DNA from: Kumtagia sp963839725 | Lineage (GTDB): Bacteria > Pseudomonadota > Alphaproteobacteria > Rhizobiales > Rhizobiaceae | Assembly (NCBI GenBank): GCA_963839725.1 | Contig: CAWIWT010000007.1 | Span: forward strand, 434,001 to 498,000 | DNA length: 64,000 nt | Reading direction: 5' to 3' | In this document: piece by piece, positions 35,627-44,954 of the stretch | Layout: the number at the start of each line of letters is the position of its first letter | Numbering within the stretch: position 1 is the stretch's first letter | Translations under genes and position numbers: made by a program | Notes under the pieces: model-generated | What the model saw: the letters and a program-made list of their open reading frames with translations, nothing else | What the model was told of the DNA's origin: nothing | The model's database searches: none

Positions 35627-35937
35627 GTTGAACTGCAATCCAACTCAGACTGTGAGACGAGCATAACCCGACGCCCCGGCGAACTTCGGCTAGCGCCGAT
35701 AGTGGAAGGATTGCGCCGAGCAGGTCACTCAGCAGGTTGGCTGCAACAGGCCAGTGATCCCGACCAGAGGCCATGAACTCTGGCGGTTGCGCGGCTAAAT
35801 GAAGGACGGAACAATGCCCCGGTGACGCCCAGCGAGTTTGCTGTCGAGAATGGCTGCCGGGTCAAACGCTCAAACCGCGGCCTCCACAAATTGCGGTCCA
35901 CCGACAGGTATGAGAACGGCGACAGAGGCAGATGCTG
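35627..35937. other. Short gap after phosphoketolase
   Basis: About 310 bases with no recognised gene. I found no strong terminator after the phosphoketolase stop. The end of the gap may contain unrecognisable parts of the berberine-bridge remnant that follows. Confidence 0.4.
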
Positions 35938-36108
35938 AGACTTCGCAGCCTTTTCTCGGCGGTGCCTATCTAAACTTCACGATGGACGATGAGGGTGAAA
36001 CACGCCTCAAGGCAACATTTGGCAATAATTACGAACGCCTTTTTGAAGAAGAAGTTCGACCCAGGCAACGTGTTCCGAGTGAACCATAACGTCCGCCCGT
36101 CGCCCTGA
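35938..36108 (+). pseudogene. C-terminal remnant of a berberine-bridge-type FAD oxidase
   Basis: Only the tail of the enzyme remains: GGAYLNFTMDDEGETRLKAT, FGNNYERLF, then after a frame change near 36045 KKKFDPGNVFRVNHNVRPSP and a stop at 36108. The NYERL and KxKFDPxNxFRxNxN motifs are diagnostic of the BBE domain that closes FAD-linked oxidases. The FAD-binding part is absent from this locus. It is a decay product without expected function. Confidence 0.75.
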
Positions 36109-36452
36109 CTCCGGCTTGCCCGGATCGCATTTTGCTGCAGGGGCTAACTATCCCGCATCCACGCCTCTCAGGTCAGGCATCAGGATCCATGCGGTGACTT
36201 TTCGGTGAACCGGGTTGCGGCAATGGCGTCGGCCATGAAAGCTCAAATAGTGCCGGTCGCGGTGAAGGTCCGGTTTCTTTTCAAGAACTCATCTCGCTCG
36301 CGGTGCCGTCATCGCGTCGATCTTTGATCTACCTTCTACAAACCAACTGCGACAGCAGTCCTTTGTTTCCGTACCTTTCGGTCCGCAATTCAAGCGTCGC
36401 TGGGCCTGGCAGCAAATTTTTGGGCAGGCCGTTGGTCACTTTTGGTAACTAG

Positions 36453-36478
36453 GCCGGGCCGAAACGCCCGGCTTTTTT
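36453..36478 (+). terminator. Strong rho-independent terminator
   Basis: GCCGGGC and GCCCGGC form a seven-pair stem around CGAAAC and are followed by six T residues. It ends a plus-strand transcript, yet the only gene-like sequence in the 345 bases before it is the BBE remnant ending at 36108. It could close that old gene or an unannotated small RNA. The remaining bases from 36109 to 36553 show nothing else. Confidence 0.8.
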
Positions 36479-36553
36479 CATCTTCACCACAAAGGCGAAA
36501 ATCCTAGCTCCGTACGAGGGTATTGATTGCGACTGCGAGTAGCCCACAGACGT

Positions 36554-37585
36554 TCATGCGCGCTTGCCTTCCTGCCGAGGCCAAAGCAACGTTGTCATGA
36601 AGATCGCATAGGCGATGGCCGCCAGTATGTAACTGACCCGAGTGGAAAAGGACTCGGCAGCAGACCCTGGAAGCGGTGACACACCTGTTCCGAATACGAG
36701 GAGGAAAATCGTCAAGGCGCCCGCGTAAAGTTTGGCGGCGGGCTGACGCATGGCAGCACGACCGCCAAATACCAAGCCGGCTAGCAGTACCAATAGAAAG
36801 AGGAAAATATAGGACGGCCGCACCTGAAGCATCGCGAATGCGACGGACGCCGCCAAGCCTCCAGTAATATTGGTTACCACGATCCCCAAAGCCGCGCGCG
36901 TGCTGGCTGCGACGTCGAATTGTGAGAGCAGTGACACGACTGTTATTGGAATGACGATCGCCGTGGCCAGCCCGTCGCGTGTCAGACAGGCAACTACCGC
37001 GATCAGGAGTATGGCGGTGTTGGCAGCAGCGTAGCGTGCCGCACGCGGATATGTCGTCGCCGTCGCGGCCACAAGAGGGGGGCTACCTTTGTCTGGGATT
37101 AAGGCATGGGCCGCCCACATCAAAAGCATTCCGGTCACCACACTCTGAACCAGGATCATAAGAATAGTATCGCCGAGATCTTCGTTCAGAATTGTGAGTA
37201 GCGGCACCATAACCGCAATGACCAGGGCAAGAAAGATTGTGGGGCCGCCCTTGCCGTTTGCCTGCTGGTAGAAACATCCAAAGTAAATCAGCCCGAGCAG
37301 CAGCAACAGAACCGGCGGCCGGTCGCCAGTCAGCACCGCCACGAACTGCAGAAGTGCTCCGACGACAAGAATGAATACCGTTATTGCCAACGCTTTTTGC
37401 ACCGGCAGCGGGCGGGAACTGGAGATCAGAAACTGTGCCGCAAACAATGGCCCAAGGAAGGGGATGATAGCCCCCGAATAGACCAACCAGGAAAAGCCGA
37501 CCGCAACGGCAAGCGCTATGCGTAGACCCTTGCGCTTTACATTAACGCGGTCGTCTTCGAGCGATAGATACCTGTCAGCTGACAT
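36554..37585 (-). CDS. DUF2955/FUSC-like multi-pass membrane protein
   Basis: About 343 residues, with nine or ten hydrophobic segments (for example IPFLGPLFAAQFLI, LLLLLGLIYFGCFY, IVIPITVVSLLSQF). This is the DUF2955 type related to fusaric acid resistance/aromatic acid exporters. The ATG at 37585 (MSADRYLSLEDD) is preferred; it overlaps the preceding gene by 11 bases. The frame is open further up but inside the HlyD gene. Together with the HlyD-type adaptor it forms an export pair for small, probably aromatic or amphipathic, compounds (inference). Confidence 0.82.
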   Translation of the reverse strand: MSADRYLSLEDDRVNVKRKGLRIALAVAVGFSWLVYSGAIIPFLGPLFAAQFLISSSRPLPVQKALAITVFILVVGALLQFVAVLTGDRPPVLLLLLGLIYFGCFYQQANGKGGPTIFLALVIAVMVPLLTILNEDLGDTILMILVQSVVTGMLLMWAAHALIPDKGSPPLVAATATTYPRAARYAAANTAILLIAVVACLTRDGLATAIVIPITVVSLLSQFDVAASTRAALGIVVTNITGGLAASVAFAMLQVRPSYIFLFLLVLLAGLVFGGRAAMRQPAAKLYAGALTIFLLVFGTGVSPLPGSAAESFSTRVSYILAAIAYAIFMTTLLWPRQEGKRA

Positions 37586-38699
37586 AGGTAAGGACCGACA
37601 GAATACGGATCCAGATGCTGCCGAGCGCATTGGTGACCGGATGGTCCCCGGTGTAAATGACCACATTCACCTGTGACCCGTACCGCACGCCCTTGGGCCG
37701 CCCTTCGTCGAGAACCAGCCGAATTGGAAAGCTCTGCGGTGTTCTCACCCATCCACTGTCGGTGGACATCTTCGGCAGGCCGGTCGCCGGGTCGATACTT
37801 CCTTGAGCCACCCCCAATCCGATGCCTTCAACGGTGGCGGCGAAAATCTGTCCGGGGAGAACATCGAAAAGTACCTCCGCACGGTCGCCGGCGGTAACCA
37901 TCTCGAGGCTGTTTTCCTTAAACGCGGCCGTGATCCAAATCGTGCCGGTATCGATAAAGGTCATTGCACTCTGGCCAGCGCTGACCATGCCTCCGATGGA
38001 AAGCTGAAGGTTAGTGACGACGCCTTCCGCCGGCGCTGCAACCGTCGTGTGCAGCAGATCAAGCTGAGCGCTTTCAAGCGCTGCGAGAGCCTCCTTCAAC
38101 TGGGGATTGTCCTTTCCTGCGGGTCCAAGCTCTTCCTGAGCCCGCGTGAGATCGGCTTCGGCTGCAACCACTGAGGCATCTGCCTGATCCAGCGCGGCCG
38201 TGGCCTCATCATACTTCGCCTGGGCGTAAACACCGCGCCTGACCAGTTCCAAGGCGCGAGCGGCCTGATCCTGGACGTTGTCGCGGACTGCCTTCGCCTC
38301 CACCACCTGAGCCTGGGCGACATCGACGGACGCCGTCGAAGCCCCGATCGACTGACCTACCCCCGCAAGGCGTGCTTCCGCCTCCGCCACGGCAAGCTGG
38401 TACTGTTCCGGGTCCAGGCGAAACAGCATCTGGCCGGGCGTCACGGCGCTGTTGTCATTCACGCCCACTTCAATGACCCGCCCGGTAACCTCCGGCGCTA
38501 TGCCGACGACATAGGCACTGACGGTCGCCTGCGAGGACGAAGGGGTGCGCCGCTCCATGAAAACCGTCACGACGAACAGCAGGAAAGCTGCCAGGAGCAC
38601 GGTAATTGCGAGCGTGCGCTGCGGATTTCTCTCTTTTAGGGGCGCGCCCACTGCATTTGGAGCATGATCATGAGAGGCTCCAGTTGCATCCGACGCCAT
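37575..38699 (-). CDS. HlyD/EmrA-family membrane fusion protein
   Basis: A 374-residue periplasmic adaptor. A short cytoplasmic start and one membrane helix (LAITVLLAAFLLFVVTVFM) precede a first biotinyl-lipoyl half (VVGIAPEVTGRVIEVGVNDN), a long coiled-coil hairpin rich in Ala, Glu and Gln (about residues 95-190) and a second lipoyl half (VAAPAEGVVTNLQLSIGG). It ends in a beta-barrel with DTGTIWITAAFKENSLEMV. AGGGG lies before ATG 38699. It would link the DUF2955 membrane protein to an outer-membrane channel encoded elsewhere. Confidence 0.9.
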   Translation of the reverse strand: MASDATGASHDHAPNAVGAPLKERNPQRTLAITVLLAAFLLFVVTVFMERRTPSSSQATVSAYVVGIAPEVTGRVIEVGVNDNSAVTPGQMLFRLDPEQYQLAVAEAEARLAGVGQSIGASTASVDVAQAQVVEAKAVRDNVQDQAARALELVRRGVYAQAKYDEATAALDQADASVVAAEADLTRAQEELGPAGKDNPQLKEALAALESAQLDLLHTTVAAPAEGVVTNLQLSIGGMVSAGQSAMTFIDTGTIWITAAFKENSLEMVTAGDRAEVLFDVLPGQIFAATVEGIGLGVAQGSIDPATGLPKMSTDSGWVRTPQSFPIRLVLDEGRPKGVRYGSQVNVVIYTGDHPVTNALGSIWIRILSVLTYVS

Positions 38700-39013
38700 G
38701 ATGTTTCCCCTTAAGATCACGCGGCCGTCGCGCCGCGGCTTGATGTGATCGAGCGCCGGCACCTGCGTTGGAATTGCAACTTAGTCCTCAGTTGTCGGCA
38801 TCGCAACGGGCACCAACGCGATGCCCGATCCAGGAATCCGCTCACATAACACGGCAGTGTGAGGCTACGTCCGGCCTCTCAATGGCCTGTCCGACGCGCG
38901 CGTCCTCGTGGGCACTTTGCCTCTGTCTTGCGGGAAGGCCGAAACAGGTAAATAGTCATCTTGAGCATGGAGCTACCTGGGGAATCCAGGCATGGCTGGG
39001 GAGGGGCAGCGAC
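38700..39013. other. Divergent promoter region
   Basis: About 314 bases between the HlyD gene (minus) and the AI-2E family gene (plus). Both promoters must lie here. I see no named operator or sigma-54 motif. GAGGGG lies before the ATG at 39014. Confidence 0.4.
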
Positions 39014-40114
39014 ATGGACCCGAACGCGACAACCACCGAACGGGCGCCGTCGCTGTTGAGAATGCTCGATGCGGCGCTTCAGATCGGACTTGTGGCCTTA
39101 CTGATCTTTGCCTGTAGCCGCATCATACTCCCCTTTACTGGCATCCTGCTCTGGTCGGTAATCCTCGCGGTGATGCTTTATCCGCTGCACCAACGCTTGG
39201 TCGTCCGGGTCGGTAATCGCTGGTCGGCGACGTTGATCGGGTTGGTCAGCGTTGCGCTGATGTTGGTGCCGTTGGTAATGGTGGTGACGTCGCTTGGGTC
39301 TTCTATTCTTGCGTTCGTCTCCGGCTTGCAAGACGGCAGCCTGATCGTACCACCACCGCCCCCACGGCTTGCAGATCTGCCGCTGGTCGGCCAGAAACTA
39401 ACCGAGGCATGGGCGCTCGTGGCCACAAACATGTCGGCGGCGCTTGCGAAGTACGGCCAGCAGCTAAGTGGGATTGCAGCATGGCTGGCGTCGTTCGCGG
39501 GCGGTTTAGCCGCCGGTCAGCTTTCGTTCGTACTTTCGTTCGCGGTCGCTGCCGTGCTCATCGCCTATGGCGACGGCGCCACCGAATTCGCCAGTCGTCT
39601 GTTGGAACGTATTACCGGTAGCAAGGCTCAAGGCCCGCGGCTGGTCGAGATGACCGCCGCTACGATCCGCGGTGTGGCGGTCGGCGTAGTCGGCGTAGCG
39701 GTCATCCAGTCGCTGCTGATCGGGGTAGGCTTTTTCGCCATAGGTCTTTCGTCAGCCGGAGTTTTGACACTCGTGGTGCTATTGTTTGCTATCGTGCAGG
39801 TGCCGGCAGTGCTGGTAACGCTGCCTGTCATAGCCTATGTTCTTGCGACCGAAGCGACCACGCCGGCGATCATCTTTTCGATCTGGACCGTCATTGCCGG
39901 GCTCAGCGACAACCTCCTCAAACCATTGATGCTCGGACGCGGACTTGAAGTTCCAATGCCGGTCATTCTCATTGGTGTGATTGGCGGCATGGTCGCCGAC
40001 GGCCTTCTCGGCCTGTTTGTGGGCCCCGTGCTCCTGGCCGTTGGCTACGTACTGCTCATGGAGTGGCTGCGGTATGGCCCTGGCGGGCCGCAGACCGACG
40101 ATCCGTCGCCATGA
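39014..40114 (+). CDS. AI-2E family transporter (PerM/YdiK type)
   Basis: A 366-residue membrane protein with about eight hydrophobic segments. The N-terminal LLIFACSRIILPFTGILLWS and the C-terminal signature DNLLKPLMLGRGLEVPMPVI with GMVADGLLGLFVGPVLLAVG mark the AI-2E exporter family, whose members have been linked to autoinducer-2 export or sodium/proton antiport. The substrate here is unknown. ATG 39014 follows GAGGGG; earlier in-frame codons lack homology. The stop overlaps the next gene by four bases. Confidence 0.88.
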   Translation: MDPNATTTERAPSLLRMLDAALQIGLVALLIFACSRIILPFTGILLWSVILAVMLYPLHQRLVVRVGNRWSATLIGLVSVALMLVPLVMVVTSLGSSILAFVSGLQDGSLIVPPPPPRLADLPLVGQKLTEAWALVATNMSAALAKYGQQLSGIAAWLASFAGGLAAGQLSFVLSFAVAAVLIAYGDGATEFASRLLERITGSKAQGPRLVEMTAATIRGVAVGVVGVAVIQSLLIGVGFFAIGLSSAGVLTLVVLLFAIVQVPAVLVTLPVIAYVLATEATTPAIIFSIWTVIAGLSDNLLKPLMLGRGLEVPMPVILIGVIGGMVADGLLGLFVGPVLLAVGYVLLMEWLRYGPGGPQTDDPSP

Positions 40115-40554
40115 TCGCGGTTATTACCCTCGGCTTGCTGGCGATGTTGGCATGCCTTGCACTTCAGGTGCTGGCATCGGTGTTCGCCGCGCGTTACTTC
40201 GCCCAGGCCTCCAAGCAACCGCTTGGCCCTAAGCCGTTGAGGGGGATTTTCCTGCAGTTCTCGATCCTGATGATGGTGCTCATGATCGGCAACATCGTCC
40301 AGGTTGCGTTTTGGGCATTGCTCTACAGTCTGCTCGGTGCATTTGCGGACTTTGAAACGGCAATGTATTTTTCGGGCGTGACCTTCACCTCGCTCGGTTA
40401 TGGTGATGTCGTGCTGGATGGCCGGATGCGGCTGCTTGGGCCGCTTCAGGCTGCCAATGGTCTGATGATGTTCGGGATCACAACGGCCCTTTTTATCTCG
40501 GCGGTCCAGCAGGTCACCGCCAAATGGATCGCCGCGCAGTCAGCCCGGACGTAG
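40111..40554 (+). CDS. Two-helix ion channel protein
   Basis: A 147-residue protein starting MIAVITLGLLAMLACLALQV. It has an N-terminal hydrophobic segment, then a KcsA-like unit: a helix (SILMMVLMIGNIVQVAFWAL), a pore loop with the filter TSLGYGDV, and a second helix (GLMMFGITTALFISAVQQV). This is the bacterial ion-channel (Ion_trans_2) architecture, probably potassium selective. It is translationally coupled to the AI-2E gene by ATGA overlap. Confidence 0.85.
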   Translation: MIAVITLGLLAMLACLALQVLASVFAARYFAQASKQPLGPKPLRGIFLQFSILMMVLMIGNIVQVAFWALLYSLLGAFADFETAMYFSGVTFTSLGYGDVVLDGRMRLLGPLQAANGLMMFGITTALFISAVQQVTAKWIAAQSART

Positions 40555-40978
40555 AATACCGATCTGAACACGCAGACCCGCTTCGGACCGAAGGATTTCG
40601 GCCAACCGGTCGATGCATTTTTTCTACCTTGTAATCGGTCGTTCCCATCTGATGTTATAGCGCCCGAAATGTTGTTGTTGCCACGCTGCGGTTGAAGCCT
40701 GCGCCTCGCCTATGAAGAACCCAACAGTATGTTTTGAGCGATATGCCGCTCTCGCTGCTTTATGCGGCCCCTTGCATACCTCGACCCGGAGGCAGAGGGC
40801 TCGCTCCGGCACTGTGCCGTCCAGAAGCTTGCAGTGCGGCACCGCAGCAACGCTTGCCGGATGCGGGCGCCGAGCACCAACATTGACGGCGGTGACGCCC
40901 CGGTGACGCCCCGAAGCATTCCGCTGTAGAGTCGAAAAGGCGCGATCCAGAAATCTTTTAAATGTCAATTGGTTAGTA
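40555..40978. other. Gap before the integrated element
   Basis: About 420 bases. Open frames exist on both strands but none has a credible ribosome site or homology. The tRNA-like fragment at its right border is described separately. Confidence 0.4.
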
Positions 40979-41023
40979 TGGCGCACCCGAAGAGATTCGA
41001 ACTCCTGACCCCCAAATTCGTAG
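40979..41023 (-). other. tRNA 3'-end fragment, probable attachment site
   Basis: Read on the minus strand, the segment ends GTCAGGAGTTCGAATCTCTT, CGGGTGCGCCA: a T-arm with TTCGAAT loop, an acceptor 3' strand CGGGTGC, a discriminator G and an encoded CCA. The matching 5' acceptor strand (GCACCCG) and D-arm are absent from the next 80 bases, so this is only the 3' part of a tRNA. It sits 156 bases before a tyrosine integrase gene, the usual place of an att site. No second copy was seen in the window. Confidence 0.6.
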
Positions 41024-41179
41024 TCTTAGGTTACTGATTTCCAGTAGTTTCGCTTGGTTCTCGAGATTTCATTTTTTCCTTGATTTTCATGGCTTTCTCA
41101 AGCAACCGTGTTTCGCGCAGTTTCGCTTAGCTTCGCCTGGTGTGATAGGCAGGTGATAGGCAGATACGGCAGCCAGACA

Positions 41180-42451
41180 ATGAGTAGTACATATCGAAGG
41201 GTGAAAATCACCCAAACTGTAGCCGACAAAGCCGCGGCTGAGTCGACTCGATACGTTCTGACTGACACGGAGATCCCCGGCTTCTGGATGGTCGTGGCGC
41301 CGAGCGGCCGCAAGTCCTTCGCTCTGCGCTATCGCGTTGGCGGGGGCCGTGGAGCGACGATCCGTGAGCCTAAAATCGGCGACTGGCCGACGATGAAAGT
41401 TGAAAGGGCCCGCAGTATCGCCAGCGACTGGAGCGCCGAGGTTAGAAAAGGGGGCGATCCCGGCGGAGCGCGAAAAGAGTATCGCGCGGCTCCAACGATG
41501 GAGGAAATGTTCGCTCGGTACCTTACGGATCACGCGCGCCCGACCAAAAAGCCGGCGAGCCTGGCAGAAGATGAGCGGTTGATCCGCGACTATCTCTCGC
41601 CGACCTTTGGCAAGCGCAAAGTCGCGGAAGTCTCAAGAGCCGACGTCGACAAATTTCACAAACAGTTGTCGCATAAACCCTATCGCGCCAACCGATCTCT
41701 AGCCTTGCTTTCAAAGGCATTCAACTTGGCAGAAGTCTGGGGCTGGCGCCTCGACGCATCAAACCCATGCCGTCACGTTTCAAAGTTCGCCGAAAAGAAG
41801 CGAAAGCGATTCTTGTCACCAAAGGAACTAGCAGCGCTGGGTGAAACGCTGCGTCTCGCCGAGCGAGACGGCGCAATCATTCTCGCGGCGAATGAGGGCA
41901 TAGGCAAGAAAGGCCTACGAATACCGGTGTCGCGGTATGCGGTGGCGGCTATCCGGCTTCTGGTCCTAACTGGTGCACGCAAATCCGAAATCCTTGGACT
42001 GAAATGGGCGTGGATAGATTTGGAGCACGGTCGGGCAAGCCTTCCCGATAGCAAGACGGGCGAGAAAATCATCATTCTCCCGCCGCCCGCATTGGCGGTG
42101 CTTGAAGCACTACCGAGAGTCGAAGGAAACGCGCATGTGGTCGTTGGCGGCAAGTCGGGCGCGCCGCTGATAAATCTGAAGGCTCCTTGGCTGGCGATTA
42201 GGGAAGCCGCTAGGCTCAGTGATGTGCGAATCCATGATCTACGGCATAGCTTTGCAAGCGTTGGAGCGGCTGGCGGTACTTCTCTACAAATCATAGGAGC
42301 CCTCCTCGGCCACTCACAGGTCAGCACGACAGCCCGCTACGCGCACCTTGCCGATGATCCGGTCCGAGCAGCTGCGGCGGATATTGGTGGTAGGATTTCT
42401 GCTGCTATGGGTGATGGGGAAACAGGCGCGGTCGTAAGGCTCCGTCGATGA
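41180..42451 (+). CDS. Tyrosine integrase, P4-type (DUF4102 N-terminus)
   Basis: A 423-residue site-specific recombinase that integrates at tRNA 3' ends. The start MSSTYRRVKITQTVADKAA leads into the arm-binding domain (EIPGFWMVVAPSGRKSFALR), a core-binding SAM-like domain (ARPTKKPASLAEDERLIRDY) and the catalytic domain. The latter has Arg in LTGARKSEILGLKW, His and Arg in IHDLRHSFASVGA, His in LLGHSQVSTT and the nucleophile Tyr in ARYAHLADD. All key residues are present. ATG 41180 is chosen by homology; the frame is open from 41108. Confidence 0.92.
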   Translation: MSSTYRRVKITQTVADKAAAESTRYVLTDTEIPGFWMVVAPSGRKSFALRYRVGGGRGATIREPKIGDWPTMKVERARSIASDWSAEVRKGGDPGGARKEYRAAPTMEEMFARYLTDHARPTKKPASLAEDERLIRDYLSPTFGKRKVAEVSRADVDKFHKQLSHKPYRANRSLALLSKAFNLAEVWGWRLDASNPCRHVSKFAEKKRKRFLSPKELAALGETLRLAERDGAIILAANEGIGKKGLRIPVSRYAVAAIRLLVLTGARKSEILGLKWAWIDLEHGRASLPDSKTGEKIIILPPPALAVLEALPRVEGNAHVVVGGKSGAPLINLKAPWLAIREAARLSDVRIHDLRHSFASVGAAGGTSLQIIGALLGHSQVSTTARYAHLADDPVRAAAADIGGRISAAMGDGETGAVVRLRR

Positions 42452-42960
42452 ACTCGGCCGATAAACGCCGCGCGGCCGCTGACACTGAAACCCTCATTGG
42501 TGAGGACGAGATGTTCGCTGTACGCCGCAGCGTACGACGTCGCGACCCGGCGGAAATGACGATCGCAGAAGTAGACGAGTTACTTTCACCATTATCCAAG
42601 AATGCTCTGAGCTCTCCTTTCAACGAAACACTCGCCGCGGATCTCGACCTGTGGACTGCTCGATTGGTGCAACTTGGCTGGCCCAGCCCAGGCAGACTAG
42701 TGCTCGTTGATGGCAAGCGATGGACCGAACTCTCGCCAGATGATCCACAAATTCCGCTCGAAATCGCGATGGGGCGGCCCGTCGAGCATGGATGCGACTT
42801 CATCCTCTTGCGTGTGAAGCCGCTTACCGAAGCTTGGTGGCTTGCTCGACTCTCTTGGCTATCTTTGATGATCCTTGAGGAAATGGATGCCAACCGACGA
42901 ATGTTCCTGGCAGTGAAGCTTGGCGAACTGCGTCAGGATGGCAATTTCGCATCGGATTGA
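42448..42960 (+). CDS. Hypothetical protein of the integrated element
   Basis: A 170-residue soluble protein that overlaps the integrase stop by four bases (ATGA). No family is recognised. It has an acidic helical start (DPAEMTIAEVDELLSPLS) and a C-terminal aromatic/Leu-rich stretch (EAWWLARLSWLSLMILEEMD). Coupling to the integrase suggests it belongs to the element. Confidence 0.6.
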   Translation: MNSADKRRAAADTETLIGEDEMFAVRRSVRRRDPAEMTIAEVDELLSPLSKNALSSPFNETLAADLDLWTARLVQLGWPSPGRLVLVDGKRWTELSPDDPQIPLEIAMGRPVEHGCDFILLRVKPLTEAWWLARLSWLSLMILEEMDANRRMFLAVKLGELRQDGNFASD

Positions 42961-43213
42961 TCTTTCCGACCTAACTTACGGCCGTACTGCCAAGAGGCAG
43001 CGGGTCGAAGGCGGGCGCAAGACAAAGAAGCCTAAGTCAGCCAAGATAGTGTCGCTGATGAAGTCGCTGATTGAGGCGGGGAAGTCAGTATCGTCAGCGG
43101 CGAACATAGTGCACACGAAACACAATCTCGGTACGTCCAAGGAGTGCGAACGAGCGACTGTATTATCGGAACAGAAAACAGCGACAACGCTAGCGATGTC
43201 AGTCCGCCGCTGA
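42938..43213 (+). CDS. Small basic hypothetical protein
   Basis: A 91-residue frame starting MAISHRIDLSDLTYGRTAKR inside the end of the previous gene. Lys/Arg-rich (RKTKKPKSAKIVSLMKSLIE), with a helical segment GKSVSSAANIVHTKHNLG that could be a helix-turn-helix. The ribosome site is weak and no homologue is recalled, so this is uncertain. Confidence 0.4.
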   Translation: MAISHRIDLSDLTYGRTAKRQRVEGGRKTKKPKSAKIVSLMKSLIEAGKSVSSAANIVHTKHNLGTSKECERATVLSEQKTATTLAMSVRR

Positions 43214-43337
43214 TGGTAAATGCGCAGCCATCCGAAACAAGGGATGGCTGTAAGCATGGGCAAGAAATCTCAACAAGGAGCCTGCTCCTCTCTGCTGGCA
43301 GCGCAGTTGGGAGTTATCCCTGCGACCGAACAAAAGG

Positions 43338-43661
43338 TTGATCACCAGCCGACGTTTCCCACCGCGCCAAACGGGGCGAAGCTCCCCAATCGGGCGACAG
43401 GCGCCGTTGAACCTCAGCGGCAGAGAACCTTCAGCGGCTGTAACCCTTGCAGCCCGGATAGCAGACAACCCGCAAACTCTTCTCGATCGCAGCCAAGTCG
43501 AACAGGTGTTCGGCTTGCCGAAGCGTTGGCTTGAGCTTGCGGCTTATAGGGGCACGGGCCCGCCGATGATTCGTATTTCCCGGCGCATGGTGCGTTATCG
43601 CGCCTGCGATGTAGTCGCGTGGCTCGCAGCACGGCGTTTCGATCCCGCCGCTGGCAGCTAA
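43338..43661 (+). CDS. AlpA-like DNA-binding regulator/excisionase
   Basis: A 107-residue protein with a poorly conserved start and a winged-helix domain in the C-terminal half: LLDRSQVEQVFGLPKRWLE, AAYRGTGPPMIRISRRMVRY and DVVAWLAARRF. This fits the AlpA/MerR-like HTH_17 group that regulates or excises integrated elements. The start TTG 43338 is tentative. It lies between the integrase and replication genes. Confidence 0.65.
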   Translation: MITSRRFPPRQTGRSSPIGRQAPLNLSGREPSAAVTLAARIADNPQTLLDRSQVEQVFGLPKRWLELAAYRGTGPPMIRISRRMVRYRACDVVAWLAARRFDPAAGS

Positions 43662-43780
43662 AGAAATTGCCCGCCGGGTGGGAAAACCGCGACGGGCCGA
43701 AAATCCAGATACAAACCCATTTGAGCATACGAGATTTTCGGCACCGCGTCCAACCCGCCCGGCCTTCGAAGGAGGTCGGA

Positions 43781-44095
43781 GTGAGATACTCACCGACATG
43801 CGGGAATTGGAGTGATCGTATCTCGGCCTTGGCACATTCCACTGGCCGCGGGACGTTCTTGATCGATCCCGAGCGTCAGACCATCTTCTGGCTGGATGTG
43901 CCGAGAGTGTCATTCCCGCTGTATCTGGGCGGAAATTGGGTCGCCATCAAGCGGCACCCGCTCGGTCTTCCGCCGGCGATGCCCGCGACATCGCTCGCGC
44001 TCTCGGAGCATGCGGCGCAGGCCCATGCCGCGGCGCAAATTCGCGCATGGCGCAGTCAACACTTCCTCGGCGCCGTGCCGCGCCGGAGGTCGTGA
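43781..44095 (+). CDS. Hypothetical protein of the integrated element
   Basis: A 104-residue protein with an excellent AAGGAGGT Shine-Dalgarno sequence before GTG 43781. Contains GRGTFLIDPERQTIFWLDVP and an Ala-rich helix near the C-terminus. No family is recognised. The stop overlaps the next start (TGATG), indicating an operon with the Toprim gene. Confidence 0.58.
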   Translation: MRYSPTCGNWSDRISALAHSTGRGTFLIDPERQTIFWLDVPRVSFPLYLGGNWVAIKRHPLGLPPAMPATSLALSEHAAQAHAAAQIRAWRSQHFLGAVPRRRS

Positions 44096-44954
44096 TGGGC
44101 GAGGTTTATCAGGCAGGCCCGATAAAACGGCTCGCGCCACCAGGGCCGAAATGGACGACCGCAAGGCCGCTCTCTACGAGATTGTCGCCGAGCAGCAGCC
44201 GATGGCGGTCAGGCAGGTCTTCTATTAGGTCGTCGTCCGCGACCTGATGCCGAACAGCCAATCGACCTACGACAAGGTCCAGCAAACTCTCGTCGACATG
44301 CGCCGGGCCGGCGAACTGCCCTATGGCTGGCTGACCGATCACTCGCGCTCCGTCTATCACGTCCGAAGCTACGCGACGGTTACCGAGGCGATGCAGGCGA
44401 CCGCCAATTCCTACCGCAAGGCGCTCTGGGTCGACGTGCCGGTCCGGATCGAGATCTGGGTCGAGAAAAAGGCGTTGATCGGTGTTCTTTGGCCGATCGT
44501 TCGCGAATACGACGTCGCGCTCTATCCGGCCGGCGGCTTCACCTCGCTATCCTTCGCCAACGACGCGGCCGAGGAGATCGCGTCCTACGAAAAGCCCACG
44601 GTGATCTATTACCTCGGCGACTACGACCCGTCGGGGGTGCTGATCGGCGAGAAGATCGAGGAGGCGCTGCGAGATCGGGCACCGGAAGCCGAAATTCATT
44701 TTATCCGGCTCGCCGTAACGCCAGAGCAGATTGTCGAGTGGAACCTGCCGGGGCAGCCGACCAAGCAGAGCTCGCACAATCGCGGCTGGACCGGCGACAG
44801 CGTCGAGCTGGACGCCATCGCGCCGGACGACCTGCGCTCGCTCGTGCGCGAAGCAATCGAGCAATGGCTGCCGCGTGAACAGCTCGAAATCCTGAAACTC
44901 GCCGAGGAAAGCGAGCGCGAACTGCTGCGGCGATGGGCCGGCGGGGAGACGTGA
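44095..44954 (+). pseudogene. Toprim-domain protein of the element, interrupted by a frameshift and an in-frame TAG
   Basis: The start MGEVYQAGPIKR (44095) changes frame to ATRAEMDDRKAALYEIVAEQ and runs to AVRQVFY, where TAG at 44226-44228 stops it. The same frame continues VVVRDLMPNSQSTYDKVQQT, IEIWVEKKALIGVLWPI, YPAGGFTSLSFANDAAEEIA and the Toprim acidic motif YYLGDYDPSGVLIGEKI. Such proteins (topoisomerase VI A/DUF2399-like) are common in phage-like integrative elements. A single CAG to TAG change would explain the stop. The part from 44247 could be re-initiated and keeps the Toprim motif. Confidence 0.72.

Noticed and set aside
40979..41060. A complete tRNA gene at the left border of the element
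   Set aside because: The 3' half fits a tRNA, but the required 5' acceptor strand GCACCCG and a D-arm are missing upstream.
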